A stretch of 57,756 nt of DNA from Lentisphaerota bacterium (GCA_013203785.1 JABMPJ010000196.1:1-57756), one strand, 5' to 3'. Positions 1 through 9,009 are shown, counted from the stretch's first letter. A program made the numbers and translations. The notes: a model not told the origin generated them from the sequence alone.

Positions 1-87
1 AGGCTTGCTCTAACTCATCTCAGATGAAATGCCCCTGGTACCTCATTCTGTCTCTATATCGAAAACGCGAGACACTCATGAGACATC

Positions 88-115
88 TTGATGGATCAGT
101 GCGCGTAGGTATATG
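88..115 (+). promoter_or_regulatory. Candidate sigma70-type promoter
   Basis: TTGATG (88-93), a 16-base spacer and TATATG (110-115) lie about 110 bases before the preferred start of the sugar dehydrogenase gene. If real, transcription starts near 122, which would exclude the ATG codons at 24 and 78 as starts. Visual consensus match only. Confidence 0.3.
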
Positions 116-227
116 GGGTGTGACTGTGGCTAAAACTGCGCATTCGCGCCGGATTGGGAGTGTAGTCCTCCGCTTGGATGCCATTGGCACGCAACATGCG
201 CCCTATTCCTCAAAAGGGAGAAATCAT

Positions 228-2366
228 TTGAGTCATATACAGGTTCCGACGGCAGCATTAATGATTCTGGTAGGGGTGGGGATCGGTCAGATTGGCGCTG
301 TGACTACGAATATCTCCGTTTCAGCCGACACGTTTATCCTTAGCTCGGCTACAGGGAACAACGCGGGTGCGGGAGATCACGTTGCGGCTGGAAGCACCAG
401 CTCTGGCTCGCCGAGACGGGGGCTCTTCCGCTTTGACCTGAGCGGCATCCCTCCCGGCTCAACCGTTACTTCGGCTGTCTTCGCGATATCTGTGGTCGGC
501 ACACCCGATGGAGGGGGCGCGGGCTCCACCTTTGACCTTCACCGTGTGACAGAAGCATGGGGCGAAGGCAGCAGAACGGGGAATGGCGGCGCTGCCGCGC
601 TCGCAGGCGACGCCACGTGGCTGCACAAGCAGCACGGAATCGCAGCGTGGCGAAATCCGGGCGCTGATGGGGACTTTGAGGGGATAGCGAGTGCCAGTAC
701 GGCTGTCGCAGGTGTGGCTGGCTACACGTGGACGGGCAGTGGTGTCGTGGCCGATGTGCAGTACTGGGTCAACAACCCGAGTCGTAATTACGGTACCCTA
801 CTCAGATCTCAGTCGGAAGGCGTCACCCAGACCGCCCGCAGGTTCGGCTCACGTGAGGGTGGATCAGGGGCCTCGCTGACCGTTGGGTTTGACCCTCCCG
901 TGGTGACCTCGCCAACCATCATCTCTCTCGCCGTGAGCAATGAGTTCGCGATGAGCTGGGAGTCAGCCACAAATCTCAAGTATGATGTGCGCTTCACGGA
1001 TGATCTCGTGCTGGCGGCCACAGGCGTGCTAGCCGAGGCCAACATTCCTGCCGCAACCAACGCAACCACGACGTGGATCGATCCTCCCTTTGTCGCCAGC
1101 CCAGGCGCTCCGGCCCATACGGCCCTCTTCTATCGGGTGACCGCTCTGCCGGATGCGGCCACCCCTCTGACGCTCACAACGGATCTCGTGGCCAGCAACC
1201 TTGTTTCGCCGACCGTGGTGACACACGCCGGTGACGGGTTGGGGCGTCTCTTTGTGGCTGATCAACCAGGCACGATACGTGTGATTAACGGCCAGGGCAC
1301 TCTCCTGCCGGAGCCCTTCCTCGATATCACGGGCCTTATGACCAATCTGGAGCCCGCCTTCGGCGGCGCGCCGAGGGGGCTCAATCCCGGCTACGACGAG
1401 CGTGGCCTGCTTGGCCTGACGTTCCATCCCGGCTACAGCACGAACGGGAGGTTCTTTGTCTATTACAGCTCGCCGAAGTTCGTCACAAACGCCGTGAACC
1501 ATGAAAGCATTGTGGCTGAGTACAGCGTGACAGCGACCAATATCAATCTGGCAAACCCGGCCAGTGGTCAGATCTGGTTCCGCATTGACCAGCCGGAATT
1601 CAATCACAACGGCGGGGCGCTGGCCTTTGGACCGGACGGCTATCTTTACATCGCACTGGGCGATGGAGGTGGGGGAGGTGACGTGCATCCACCTATAGGT
1701 AACGGTCAAGAGAGTACCAATCTACTGGGGGCCATTCTGCGCATCGACGTGGACTCCGGGATGCCGTATGTTTCGCCGCCGAATAACCCTTTTGTTGGCA
1801 TCATGGGCCGTGACGAGATCTTTGCCTATGGGCTACGCAACCCCTGGAAATTCTCCTTCGATCGCGGCGGATCCAATCAGCTGTTTGCGGCCGATGTGGG
1901 GCAGGGGGAGTGGGAAGAGGTCAATATCATTGAGAAGGGCGGCAACTACGGCTGGCGAATCCTTGAGGGGAATCGCGCCTTCGATCCCGCTCTGCTCGAT
2001 ACGCTGGGCTTGAGCCTGGCCGATCTCAAGCCACCCATTCACGACTATCCGCATGGCCCACTGGGCATCTCCGTTATCGGAGGCCACGTTTATCGGGGCA
2101 CGGCCTACTCTTCCCTGCAGGGCAAGTATGTCTTTGGCGATTTCAGCACCTCATTTGGATCGGCCGACGGGGCGCTCTACTATCTGGAGGAGAGTCGCCC
2201 CGGAATATGGGAGCGCTTTGAGTTCACGCTGTCGCCCCCTGGTCGGCTAAATCGTTTTGTGAAGGGCTTTGGCGAGGGTGAGGATGGAGAGCTCTATCTG
2301 CTGAGCAGTGGCACTCTCGGTCCGAGCGGATCGACGGGTGATGTCCGGCTCTTGCGCAAACCGTAG
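228..2366 (+). CDS. Secreted DNRLRE-domain PQQ-type sugar dehydrogenase
   Basis: A protein of about 712 residues. After an N-terminal hydrophobic export segment there is a DNRLRE-like beta-sandwich (residues about 30-225, with repeated R-F-D-L-S and W-G-E-G type patches), a short linker, and from about residue 315 a six-bladed glucose/sorbosone dehydrogenase propeller (DERGLLGLTFHP, HNGGALAFGPDG, YGLRNPWKFSFD, GGNYGWRILEG). That family oxidises aldoses or related sugars in the periplasm using PQQ; the substrate here is unknown. I chose the TTG at 228 because it has an AGGGAG ribosome site seven bases upstream and puts the hydrophobic stretch at the N-terminus; the frame stays open to an ATG at 24. 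The gene stands alone. The fold is clear, but PQQ dependence is inferred from family. Confidence 0.85.
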   Translation: MSHIQVPTAALMILVGVGIGQIGAVTTNISVSADTFILSSATGNNAGAGDHVAAGSTSSGSPRRGLFRFDLSGIPPGSTVTSAVFAISVVGTPDGGGAGSTFDLHRVTEAWGEGSRTGNGGAAALAGDATWLHKQHGIAAWRNPGADGDFEGIASASTAVAGVAGYTWTGSGVVADVQYWVNNPSRNYGTLLRSQSEGVTQTARRFGSREGGSGASLTVGFDPPVVTSPTIISLAVSNEFAMSWESATNLKYDVRFTDDLVLAATGVLAEANIPAATNATTTWIDPPFVASPGAPAHTALFYRVTALPDAATPLTLTTDLVASNLVSPTVVTHAGDGLGRLFVADQPGTIRVINGQGTLLPEPFLDITGLMTNLEPAFGGAPRGLNPGYDERGLLGLTFHPGYSTNGRFFVYYSSPKFVTNAVNHESIVAEYSVTATNINLANPASGQIWFRIDQPEFNHNGGALAFGPDGYLYIALGDGGGGGDVHPPIGNGQESTNLLGAILRIDVDSGMPYVSPPNNPFVGIMGRDEIFAYGLRNPWKFSFDRGGSNQLFAADVGQGEWEEVNIIEKGGNYGWRILEGNRAFDPALLDTLGLSLADLKPPIHDYPHGPLGISVIGGHVYRGTAYSSLQGKYVFGDFSTSFGSADGALYYLEESRPGIWERFEFTLSPPGRLNRFVKGFGEGEDGELYLLSSGTLGPSGSTGDVRLLRKP

Positions 2367-2534
2367 GGCGATTGGTGCTGCGCTTGGCGCAATCGATGCC
2401 TGCCGTGACGGTTTAACCTGCCTCATAACCTGCATGGTCTAGGGCGGCTCAAACGTAAAATTGTGGCATCGACGCGCGCGTCTACAGGCGCTAGGGTCTC
2501 ACTGTACCGGGCAACCGGCAGAGGGAGGCCAATC

Positions 2535-3380
2535 ATGACACAACAGGCTGAGACGCGCAACATGGCGCTGTTTTGTGATTTCGAGAACATCGCGCTGGGT
2601 GTGCGCGATGCGAACTACGCTTCATTTGATATCCACAAGGTCATGGAGCGCCTGCTCCTAAAAGGAAGTCTGGTCGTCAAGAAGGCCTACTGCGACTGGG
2701 CCCGCTACGGTGAGTTCAAGGCGCGCATGCATGGCGCGGCCTTTGAGTTAATCGAGATTCCACACGTCAGCCAGTCGGGCAAAAATTCGGCCGATATCCG
2801 CATGGTCGTCGATGCCCTCGACCTCTGCTACACCAAGGAACATCTCGATACCTTTGTCATTATCAGCGGCGATTCTGACTTCTCTCCACTGGTGGCCAAG
2901 TTGCGCGAGAACAACAAGGTCGTCATCGGCGTGGGGGTCAAGAATTCAACCTCCGATCTGCTGATGCATAGCTGCGATGAGTTCATCTACTATGACGACC
3001 TCGTTCGCAAACAGCCTCCCCGTCCACGGACCAGCCGCTCCACCGCTGCGGCCAAGCCGCCCACCCGCAAAGCCGCCGCCAAGGCTCCCACAGCCAAGCA
3101 GAAGGAGCAGGACAAGGCCACCGACATGAAACAAGAGGCCATGGATCTTGTGGTCGAGACCTACGTGGCTCTGAAGGATGAGCGTGGCGAGGGTGATAAG
3201 ATTTGGGGCTCCATGATCAAGCAAACCATGAAGCGTCGCCACCCCGGCTTCAGCGAGTCTTACTACGGCTTCCGATCATTTGGTGATCTACTTGTTGAAG
3301 CCGAAGCACTGGGCATTCTGGAGCTGGATCGCGATGAGAAATCGGGTGGCTTTATAATTGAGGCCTGCAATGCGGGGTAG
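2535..3380 (+). CDS. NYN-domain (LabA/DUF88) protein with C-terminal OST-HTH domain
   Basis: A 281-residue protein. Residues about 8-150 form a NYN (PIN-like) domain: FCDFENIALG with an early acidic residue, K-N-S-A-D-I-R-M-V-V-D in the middle and IISGDSDFSPL near the end, supplying the acidic residues expected of a metal-dependent RNase fold. An Ala/Lys/Pro-rich linker (about 155-195) leads to a LOTUS/OST-HTH-like winged helix (about 200-278), a module that binds RNA. The combination suggests an RNA-processing or RNA-silencing protein, but no target can be named. The ATG at 2535 is preceded by GAGGGAGG at good spacing, better than the upstream in-frame start at 2463. It ends four bases before the cytochrome gene. 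Confidence 0.85.
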   Translation: MTQQAETRNMALFCDFENIALGVRDANYASFDIHKVMERLLLKGSLVVKKAYCDWARYGEFKARMHGAAFELIEIPHVSQSGKNSADIRMVVDALDLCYTKEHLDTFVIISGDSDFSPLVAKLRENNKVVIGVGVKNSTSDLLMHSCDEFIYYDDLVRKQPPRPRTSRSTAAAKPPTRKAAAKAPTAKQKEQDKATDMKQEAMDLVVETYVALKDERGEGDKIWGSMIKQTMKRRHPGFSESYYGFRSFGDLLVEAEALGILELDRDEKSGGFIIEACNAG

Positions 3381-3384
3381 CGCC

Positions 3385-4374
3385 ATGGAAGCGGATAGAC
3401 AGGCAGCCATCGTGGTGAAGGGAGGGCTTTACTGGATAGGAGCGCTGCTCGGCGCCTCGCTCTTGCTTTGGCATGCTCCCGCCTCTGTGGCTGCTGCCTC
3501 GGTCAGCTACGAGGACATAGCGCCGATCCTGCTTCAGCACTGTTACGAATGCCACAACGCGGAGCGGCATGAATACGGCCTGAACCTGAGTACGTATGAA
3601 GCCATTACGAAGGACTACGGCGAGCATGATATTGTCGTGCCAGGGGCTCCGGACGCAAGCGACCTCTACCTCGTGGTCATGCACACGAAGGAACCCCACA
3701 TGCCGCCCAACGGGCCGCGACTGTCCGATGAGAATCTGGCTCTGTTGCATGAGTGGATCGCGGGCGGATTGGTCAGGCAGGAGCGCCCTGTTGCGGAGGT
3801 GATGGAGACCCTCACGCCGGACGAGTCCCTATCCGAGACGCAGGTCGAACCGCTCGCCGAGGCACCCATACCCTCCAAAGCATGGCTGTTTCTCGGCCGC
3901 TTCCATGTGGTTGTCTTGCACCTGCCGATCGGCGTGCTGATCTTCGCGTTTCTGCTGGAGCTGGATGGGGTGATCCGGCAGCGCAAGCTCGGGCCCCGAC
4001 CGGAGGTTGGTCCGTTGCTCATGTTTGGGGCCGCGTTCGCCCTCATTACAGCAGTGCTGGGTCTCCTCCTATCAGGCGATCCGCTCTATGACCCGTCGCG
4101 ACTCTTCTGGCGCAAGTGGACGGGTGTGGCGGCGGCGCTGGCGGCTGGCAGTGCCGCCCTGCTGCGTCCGAGCTGGCTGGCCCGCGGTCGTGTGGCCTAC
4201 TGGTTGTCGCTCTGCACGGCCATGATATGCCTGGTCATCGCGGCGCACCTTGGTGGATCGCTAACGCACGGTAGCAGCTATCTTACCCGCTATCTGCCTG
4301 ACTGGCTGGGGGCCATGCGGGGGAGGGCTCCGACCTCGGTGGTTGAGCCGGCAGCTGGACCGGTTGGTGATTAG
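3385..4374 (+). CDS. Membrane-anchored planctomycete-type c-cytochrome with DUF2231-like membrane domain
   Basis: A 329-residue protein. An N-terminal hydrophobic segment (about 14-36) is followed by a cytochrome c domain of the planctomycete type: C53-Y-E-C56-H57 haem site and an HMPPNG loop around 105-110, where the Met is the likely axial ligand. The second half (from about 175) has four or so hydrophobic segments beginning KAWLFLGRFHVVVLHLP, typical of DUF2231-like membrane domains that often follow such cytochromes. It is probably an electron carrier on the periplasmic face. It starts four bases after the NYN gene and precedes a flavin reductase gene by 15 bases, so it may be cotranscribed with both. 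The partner oxidase or dehydrogenase is not visible. Confidence 0.8.
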   Translation: MEADRQAAIVVKGGLYWIGALLGASLLLWHAPASVAAASVSYEDIAPILLQHCYECHNAERHEYGLNLSTYEAITKDYGEHDIVVPGAPDASDLYLVVMHTKEPHMPPNGPRLSDENLALLHEWIAGGLVRQERPVAEVMETLTPDESLSETQVEPLAEAPIPSKAWLFLGRFHVVVLHLPIGVLIFAFLLELDGVIRQRKLGPRPEVGPLLMFGAAFALITAVLGLLLSGDPLYDPSRLFWRKWTGVAAALAAGSAALLRPSWLARGRVAYWLSLCTAMICLVIAAHLGGSLTHGSSYLTRYLPDWLGAMRGRAPTSVVEPAAGPVGD

Positions 4375-4389
4375 AAAGATGCGATAAGC

Positions 4390-5067
4390 ATGGCGCTGAC
4401 AGACTTAACCACCTTGACCAATCAGCATGTGACCTCTGTCATCGAGATCGAAACCCTCACTACCTCGGCCTATCTCCTCCATATGGAGCGACATGGCATG
4501 GTCTTTAGGCCGGGGCAATGCCTCCTGCTGGGATTGCCGGGCCAAAAAGAGCAGAGGGAATATTCCATCTATAGCGCGACGGCCGATACCCGTCTCAGCG
4601 TTTTGGTCAAAGAGGTGGACGAGGGCACCGTCTCGCGCCAACTCAGGCGATTGGACTCAGGCGCGCCTGTTACAATCGAGGGGCCGATTGGCTATTTCAC
4701 ACTGGAAGATGAGGATCTGGCTGGCCGCCCCTTGCTCTTTGTGGCGACCGGAACAGGCATCGCCCCTTTCCATGCCATGATCACCTCCCATACCGCCCTG
4801 AACTACCGGTTGCTGCATGGCGTGCGGGATGCGTCCGAGGCGTACGAACGCAACGCCTACCGCCCGGAGCGCTACACGCTCTGCACCTCACGTGAGGCGA
4901 GTGGAGATTTTCATGGGCGCGTGACGGAATTCCTGCAAGACTACTCCATTCAACCGGGAACACTCTGTTACCTCTGCGGTAACGTGAAAATGATCGACGA
5001 CGCACACGCTATACTTGAACAGCAGGGCCTCTCCCCCGACGATATTCGGGCGGAAGTCTATTTCTAG
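4390..5067 (+). CDS. FNR-family flavin reductase (ferredoxin/flavodoxin-NADP reductase-like)
   Basis: A 225-residue single-module oxidoreductase. The FAD-binding half carries E-Y-S-I-Y-S (about 57-62), the family's RxYS-type flavin motif with Arg replaced by Glu. The NAD(P)-binding half begins LLFVATGTGIAPFHAMI (about 117-133) and later has a YLCGNVKMI signature and a short C-terminal AEVYF with an aromatic end, typical of bacterial Fpr-type enzymes. It moves electrons between NAD(P)H and a one-electron carrier. The gene follows the cytochrome gene by 15 bases, which suggests a common transcript, but a direct redox partnership is only inferred. Confidence 0.85.
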   Translation: MALTDLTTLTNQHVTSVIEIETLTTSAYLLHMERHGMVFRPGQCLLLGLPGQKEQREYSIYSATADTRLSVLVKEVDEGTVSRQLRRLDSGAPVTIEGPIGYFTLEDEDLAGRPLLFVATGTGIAPFHAMITSHTALNYRLLHGVRDASEAYERNAYRPERYTLCTSREASGDFHGRVTEFLQDYSIQPGTLCYLCGNVKMIDDAHAILEQQGLSPDDIRAEVYF

Positions 5068-5118
5068 GTCCCACGCCGGACCAGCCGACCACGGCCGCTG
5101 CGGAGCTCCAACACGACC

Positions 5119-6561
5119 ATGCGATACCATCTTATTACATTAGGTTGTCAGATGAATAAATCTGACAGTGAGCGCGTCCATACGGTCATCCGGGGGCTGG
5201 GTTACGAGTGGGCTGAGCAGGAGGCCGATGCTGATCTGCTGGGAGTTCTGGCTTGTTCGGTACGCCAGAAGGCGATCGACCGCGTCTACACGCGCATCCA
5301 TGGCTGGAACCAGCTCAAAGACAGTCGCAACCTGCTTACCTTTGTCACCGGCTGTGTACTGCCTGCGGACAAGGAGAAGTTCCTGAAGCTCTTTGATTTT
5401 GTCTTCTCCATGAACGAGCTGCCTCAGCTACCTGATCTCATTCGCCAGTATGGCATTGTGACCCCCCTGGCCCTGAATCCACGGGACGACGGTGATGAGC
5501 CTCCGCCCGCAGCCACCGTTCCTGATGAGACCCCCGGTGTCAGCACGGTGAGCATCGAAGCGCTCACGCGCGGAAAGGCCGACGGACGACCGGTCATGGA
5601 TGGGCTCTGGCAGGTTGAGGCCACCCCGACCTCCAGCTTCGAGGCCTTCGTACCCATTCAGAATGGCTGCAACAAGTTCTGTACCTTCTGTGCGGTGCCC
5701 TACACCCGCGGCCGCGAGGTATCACGCGCCTCCCAGGCCGTGCTGGACGATGTCGCCTCTCTGGTTGAACGCGGCTACAAGTCGATCACGCTGCTCGGTC
5801 AGAACGTCAACTCCTATGGATTGGATCGGCCCGGCGATGAGATCAGCTTTGCCGAGCTGCTGGAGCGCATTGGTCAGTTGGGGGAGGGGAACGATCATCG
5901 TTTCTGGGTCTACTTCACCTCGCCTCACCCGCGCGACATGACGGACGATGTTATCGACGTCATGGCCCGCTATGACTGTCTTGGCAAGCAGGTTCATCTC
6001 CCCGTGCAGTCCGGCGACGACCGCGTCCTGCGTCGCATGAACCGTCAGCACTCGATTGGTCGCTACCGCAAGATCCTGGAGCGTATCCGTGAGCGCATGC
6101 CTGAGGCGACGGTCTTCACCGACATCATCGTCGGCTTCACCGGCGAAACCGAAGAGGAGTTCGACAATACGCTCCAACTGATGGAGGACTTCCCCTTCCA
6201 CATGGCCTACGTGGCCGAGTACTCGCCGCGTCCCGGTGCCGCCAGCTCGCGCTGGGCCGACGACGTACCGCATGTCGAGAAGCGTCGCCGTCTGCACGCA
6301 TTGAACACCGCCCTGCACCGCCATGCCGGGCAACTGAATGGTCAGCTCGTCGGCCAGACCATACCGGTACTCGTAACCGGTCTGCACCGGAAGCAGCAGG
6401 GCCTGATGGGAATCACCGAAGGCAAGATCCGCATCCTAGTCGACACACAAGACCACTCCCTCATCGGCCAATTCGTCAACGTCAGCGTGACCGCCGCCGT
6501 GGAACTCTCCCTCGCCGGTCAGCTGGTCACGGCGTCCCGGAAGCCCGAAGCACTCACCTGA
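5119..6561 (+). CDS. miaB: MiaB-like tRNA methylthiotransferase
   Basis: A 480-residue radical-SAM methylthiotransferase. The UPF0004 domain carries C10 (GCQMN), C46 (ACSVR) and C79 (TGCV), the three ligands of the auxiliary cluster. The radical-SAM core has C184-x3-C188-x2-C191 (GCNKFCTFC) followed by PYTRGREVSR, and a TRAM domain ends the protein. MiaB converts i6A37 to ms2i6A37 in tRNAs. Two oddities: the usual N-T-C before the second cluster Cys is L-A-C here, and the linker between the two domains is about 25 residues longer than in E. coli MiaB, with an acidic/Pro-rich stretch at about 120-140. It could be a closely related methylthiotransferase, but MiaB fits best. Confidence 0.87.
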   Translation: MRYHLITLGCQMNKSDSERVHTVIRGLGYEWAEQEADADLLGVLACSVRQKAIDRVYTRIHGWNQLKDSRNLLTFVTGCVLPADKEKFLKLFDFVFSMNELPQLPDLIRQYGIVTPLALNPRDDGDEPPPAATVPDETPGVSTVSIEALTRGKADGRPVMDGLWQVEATPTSSFEAFVPIQNGCNKFCTFCAVPYTRGREVSRASQAVLDDVASLVERGYKSITLLGQNVNSYGLDRPGDEISFAELLERIGQLGEGNDHRFWVYFTSPHPRDMTDDVIDVMARYDCLGKQVHLPVQSGDDRVLRRMNRQHSIGRYRKILERIRERMPEATVFTDIIVGFTGETEEEFDNTLQLMEDFPFHMAYVAEYSPRPGAASSRWADDVPHVEKRRRLHALNTALHRHAGQLNGQLVGQTIPVLVTGLHRKQQGLMGITEGKIRILVDTQDHSLIGQFVNVSVTAAVELSLAGQLVTASRKPEALT

Positions 6562-6658
6562 TAAGATCCCTTTGCGGTGCTATTCAATGGACTCCTCTTC
6601 ACCCTCTCACTCTATCACCACCTCTGCTGGAAAAGGGCCAAGTGCCCCAAGATCCCCT

Positions 6659-6840
6659 TTCGTTCACGATTGCTTTTGGCATCGCCACCGGTGTCGCTAC
6701 GGTCACGTTTCAAACCAGACAGAAATCTTGGCCCCAAGGATCGAAATGACCAAGCAACGCGACAAGATCGGAAGGCAGAACTTGCGCGACAAGGCTAGGA
6801 CGTTCTGGTAGCCTGAGCATATCAGTTGAAAGGCCTGAAT
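6659..6840 (+). pseudogene. Decayed very-short-patch-repair endonuclease (vsr) remnant
   Basis: The frame starting near 6659 reads F-V-H-D-C-F-W-H-R-H-R-C-R-Y, then T-E-I, then K-Q-R-D-K-I, then N-L-R-D-K. This follows the order of the C-terminal half of Vsr (HGCFWHxHxC, TxxEFW, ERD, LxxxGWxVLVxWE). Just after L-R-D-K the homology moves to another frame that reads stop-D-V-L-V-A-stop, where the two stops (TAG near 6798, TGA near 6814) sit exactly where Vsr has conserved Trp. No N-terminal half is recognisable. Vsr genes normally sit beside C5-cytosine methyltransferases, as this one does. The rest of the gap 6562-6876 shows no other gene. Confidence 0.65.
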
Positions 6841-6876
6841 GGCTTCGCGAGAGGATTAACTGTTTCTTGAGTGCCA

Positions 6877-8214
6877 ATGAGTAGCAGACCAACAGTAGTA
6901 GACCTGTTTGCCGGTGCCGGTGGAATGTCGTTGGGCTTCGAGCAAGCTGGATTCGACGTTGCCGCAGCCGTGGAGTTGGATCCCGTTCATGCTGCCGTTC
7001 ACCATTTCAACTTTCCTACTACCGCAACGTTGGCCCGCTCGGTTGTCGGTCTCGATGCACATTCCATCCTGCAACACCGCAAGGAGACAAACGGCAAACG
7101 TGGTGTTGATGTGGTCTGCGGCGGAGCGCCGTGCCAAGGGTTTTCGCTCATCGGTCAGCGGATGCTCGATGACTCGAGGAATCAGCTCGTTCGACAGTTT
7201 GTCCGCCTTGTCGTGGACCTTGACGCAAACTTTTTCGTGTTCGAGAACGTGAAGGGTCTAACGGTCGGGAAACATCGCAAATTCTTGAGTTTGCTAATAT
7301 CGGAATTTGAAGAGCGCGGATACGCTGTCACCCAACCGTGGCGTGTTCTCAATGCAAAAAATTATGGCGTACCCCAGCATCGGGAGCGACTCTTTCTGCT
7401 TGGAGCCAAAGTGGGATTTCCACTGCCGGAATATCCTGAAGAACTGACGGACGGCGATCCCGATCTCTTCGGCTCCACGTCAGTTCGGCCCGTGCCTACC
7501 AGCCGCGACGCGCTTGAAGACCTTCCGAACAACGAGTGTTTCGCGGAACTGATGGCAGCTGATTCGGTGCGGGTCCAGAATTGGCGGCCAGAATCCGAGT
7601 TCGCCCGCGAAATGCACTGTGTAACAGATGACTGCTGGCACTTTGGATATCGCCGGAAGTGGGACAGCGCCATGCTCACATCAAGTATGCGGACGGCTCA
7701 CACCAATATTTCCCGCCGTCGCTTCAGCGAAACCCCCCGCGGCGAAGTGGAAGCGATTTCTCGGTTTTTGAAGCTTGCGCCCAACGGTCAGAGTAATACG
7801 CTTCGTGCGGGCACCGATTCGGCTAGGGGGGCCTTTACAAGTCCGCGGCCCATTCATTACGAATATGATCGCTGTGTCTCAGTTCGTGAGATGGCACGTC
7901 TACACGGCTATCCCGACTGGTTCCGCCTTCATGTGACCAAGTGGCACGGAGCAAGACAGGTTGGGAACTCCGTTCCACCACCGCTTGCTCGCGCTGTTGC
8001 ATCGTCCGTCATGCGTGCTCTCGGCATGACACCTCAGCGCCCAGGCCAAACACTCGATCTTGGCAGTCCTCGCCTGCTGGCGATGGGCATGACAGAAGCT
8101 GCGAAATTCTGGAACATAGAGGTGCCGATCAAGAGGCGAGACAGGAAGAATGGAGCACGCAAGAGAAAGCAACACGAGATTGAGGAAGAGCGCCTTGCGG
8201 CGCAGGGGTGCTGA
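6877..8214 (+). CDS. DNA (cytosine-5-)-methyltransferase of a type II R-M system
   Basis: A 445-residue C5-methyltransferase with all diagnostic motifs in order: motif I VDLFAGAGGMSLGFEQAG (SAM binding), motif IV GGAPCQGFS with the catalytic Cys, motif VI FVFENVKGL, motif VIII YGVPQHRERLFLLG, then a target-recognition region, motif IX VSVREMARLHGYPD and motif X QVGNSVPPPLA. It methylates cytosine in an unknown DNA site. The ATG at 6877 is taken; a GTG at 6871 in the same frame is possible and neither has a good ribosome site. The next gene begins at the base after its stop. A decayed vsr lies just upstream. A C-terminal extension of about 60 residues follows motif X. Confidence 0.92.
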   Translation: MSSRPTVVDLFAGAGGMSLGFEQAGFDVAAAVELDPVHAAVHHFNFPTTATLARSVVGLDAHSILQHRKETNGKRGVDVVCGGAPCQGFSLIGQRMLDDSRNQLVRQFVRLVVDLDANFFVFENVKGLTVGKHRKFLSLLISEFEERGYAVTQPWRVLNAKNYGVPQHRERLFLLGAKVGFPLPEYPEELTDGDPDLFGSTSVRPVPTSRDALEDLPNNECFAELMAADSVRVQNWRPESEFAREMHCVTDDCWHFGYRRKWDSAMLTSSMRTAHTNISRRRFSETPRGEVEAISRFLKLAPNGQSNTLRAGTDSARGAFTSPRPIHYEYDRCVSVREMARLHGYPDWFRLHVTKWHGARQVGNSVPPPLARAVASSVMRALGMTPQRPGQTLDLGSPRLLAMGMTEAAKFWNIEVPIKRRDRKNGARKRKQHEIEEERLAAQGC

Positions 8215-9009
8215 ATGGTAGCAAAGAAGAAGAACCGATATGTGGCCATCATCGAGAAAGTGTTCTTTTCGAAGTATACACAGGGTGATGAAGAACTAAT
8301 TTTTGAGCGCGAGGATTTGGAACGAGCGGCCAAGTCACTGCGCATTAAGTTGCCCAAGAACCTCGGTGATGTGATCTATTCCATCCGCTACCGCACCGAG
8401 CTTCCTCGACGCATTCTCAAGACACAGCCTGTGGGGAAAGAATGGATTATCGAGGGTCGCGGTCGCGCTCTCTATGCGTTTCGCCTCGTGACAGAGAACC
8501 GGATTGTTCCTAACGAGCAACTGGCTGCAATTAAGGTGCCGGACGCTACCCCCGAGATCGTTTCATCTTACGCCCTTTCGGACGAACAAGCTCTCTTGGC
8601 GAAGGTCCGATACAACCGCCTGCTCGATATCTTTCTTGGATTGGCCACGTACTCCCTTCAGAACCACCTTCGGACCACGGTGAAGGAGCTTGGGCAGGTG
8701 GAAATCGACGAGATCTATGTCGGTATCGATAAACGTGGTGCGCAATTTGTTCTCCCGGTACAGGCAAAGGGCGGCGCAGATCAGTTGTCTGTTGTGCAGG
8801 CGAAGCAGGACATCGCCTGCTGTCAGGAAAAGTTTCCGCACCTTCAGTGTCGCGCCATCTCCGCGCAATTCATTTCCTCTGAGCTGATAGCCTTGTTCGA
8901 GCTGGCAATCGAGGACGGCATGGTAAAGATAGTCGAAGAGAAGCACTATAAACTAGTCCCTGGCGACCAGATCAGTGCTGAGGATCTTCAGACGTACGCG
9001 GGACGATAG
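8215..9009 (+). CDS. Putative type II restriction endonuclease partner of the methyltransferase
   Basis: A 264-residue protein whose ATG directly follows the methyltransferase TGA, so the two are translationally coupled. I do not recognise a named enzyme. The C-terminal half has E163, D165 and E166, then D172, a beta-strand-like FVLPV, and Q183-A-K185. That order resembles a PD-(D/E)xK nuclease with the last motif written Q-x-K. The segment before it predicts helices (LLDIFLGLATYSLQNHLRTTV). Position and pattern suggest the endonuclease of the pair, with the recognition site unknown. An alternative is a non-nuclease helper of the methyltransferase. The N-terminal half is Lys/Arg-rich and could bind DNA. 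Confidence 0.65.
   Translation: MVAKKKNRYVAIIEKVFFSKYTQGDEELIFEREDLERAAKSLRIKLPKNLGDVIYSIRYRTELPRRILKTQPVGKEWIIEGRGRALYAFRLVTENRIVPNEQLAAIKVPDATPEIVSSYALSDEQALLAKVRYNRLLDIFLGLATYSLQNHLRTTVKELGQVEIDEIYVGIDKRGAQFVLPVQAKGGADQLSVVQAKQDIACCQEKFPHLQCRAISAQFISSELIALFELAIEDGMVKIVEEKHYKLVPGDQISAEDLQTYAGR

Noticed and set aside
24-227. N-terminal extension of the sugar dehydrogenase back to an ATG at 24.
   Set aside because: The added residues are basic and unlike a signal peptide, there is no ribosome site, and a candidate promoter lies inside. The TTG at 228 has AGGGAG at good spacing.
6572-6811. A 79-residue frame upstream of the methyltransferase as a real gene.
   Set aside because: It is the middle of a Vsr-like sequence that ends at a stop where Vsr has Trp, and its first 29 residues match nothing; it is best seen as a pseudogene.
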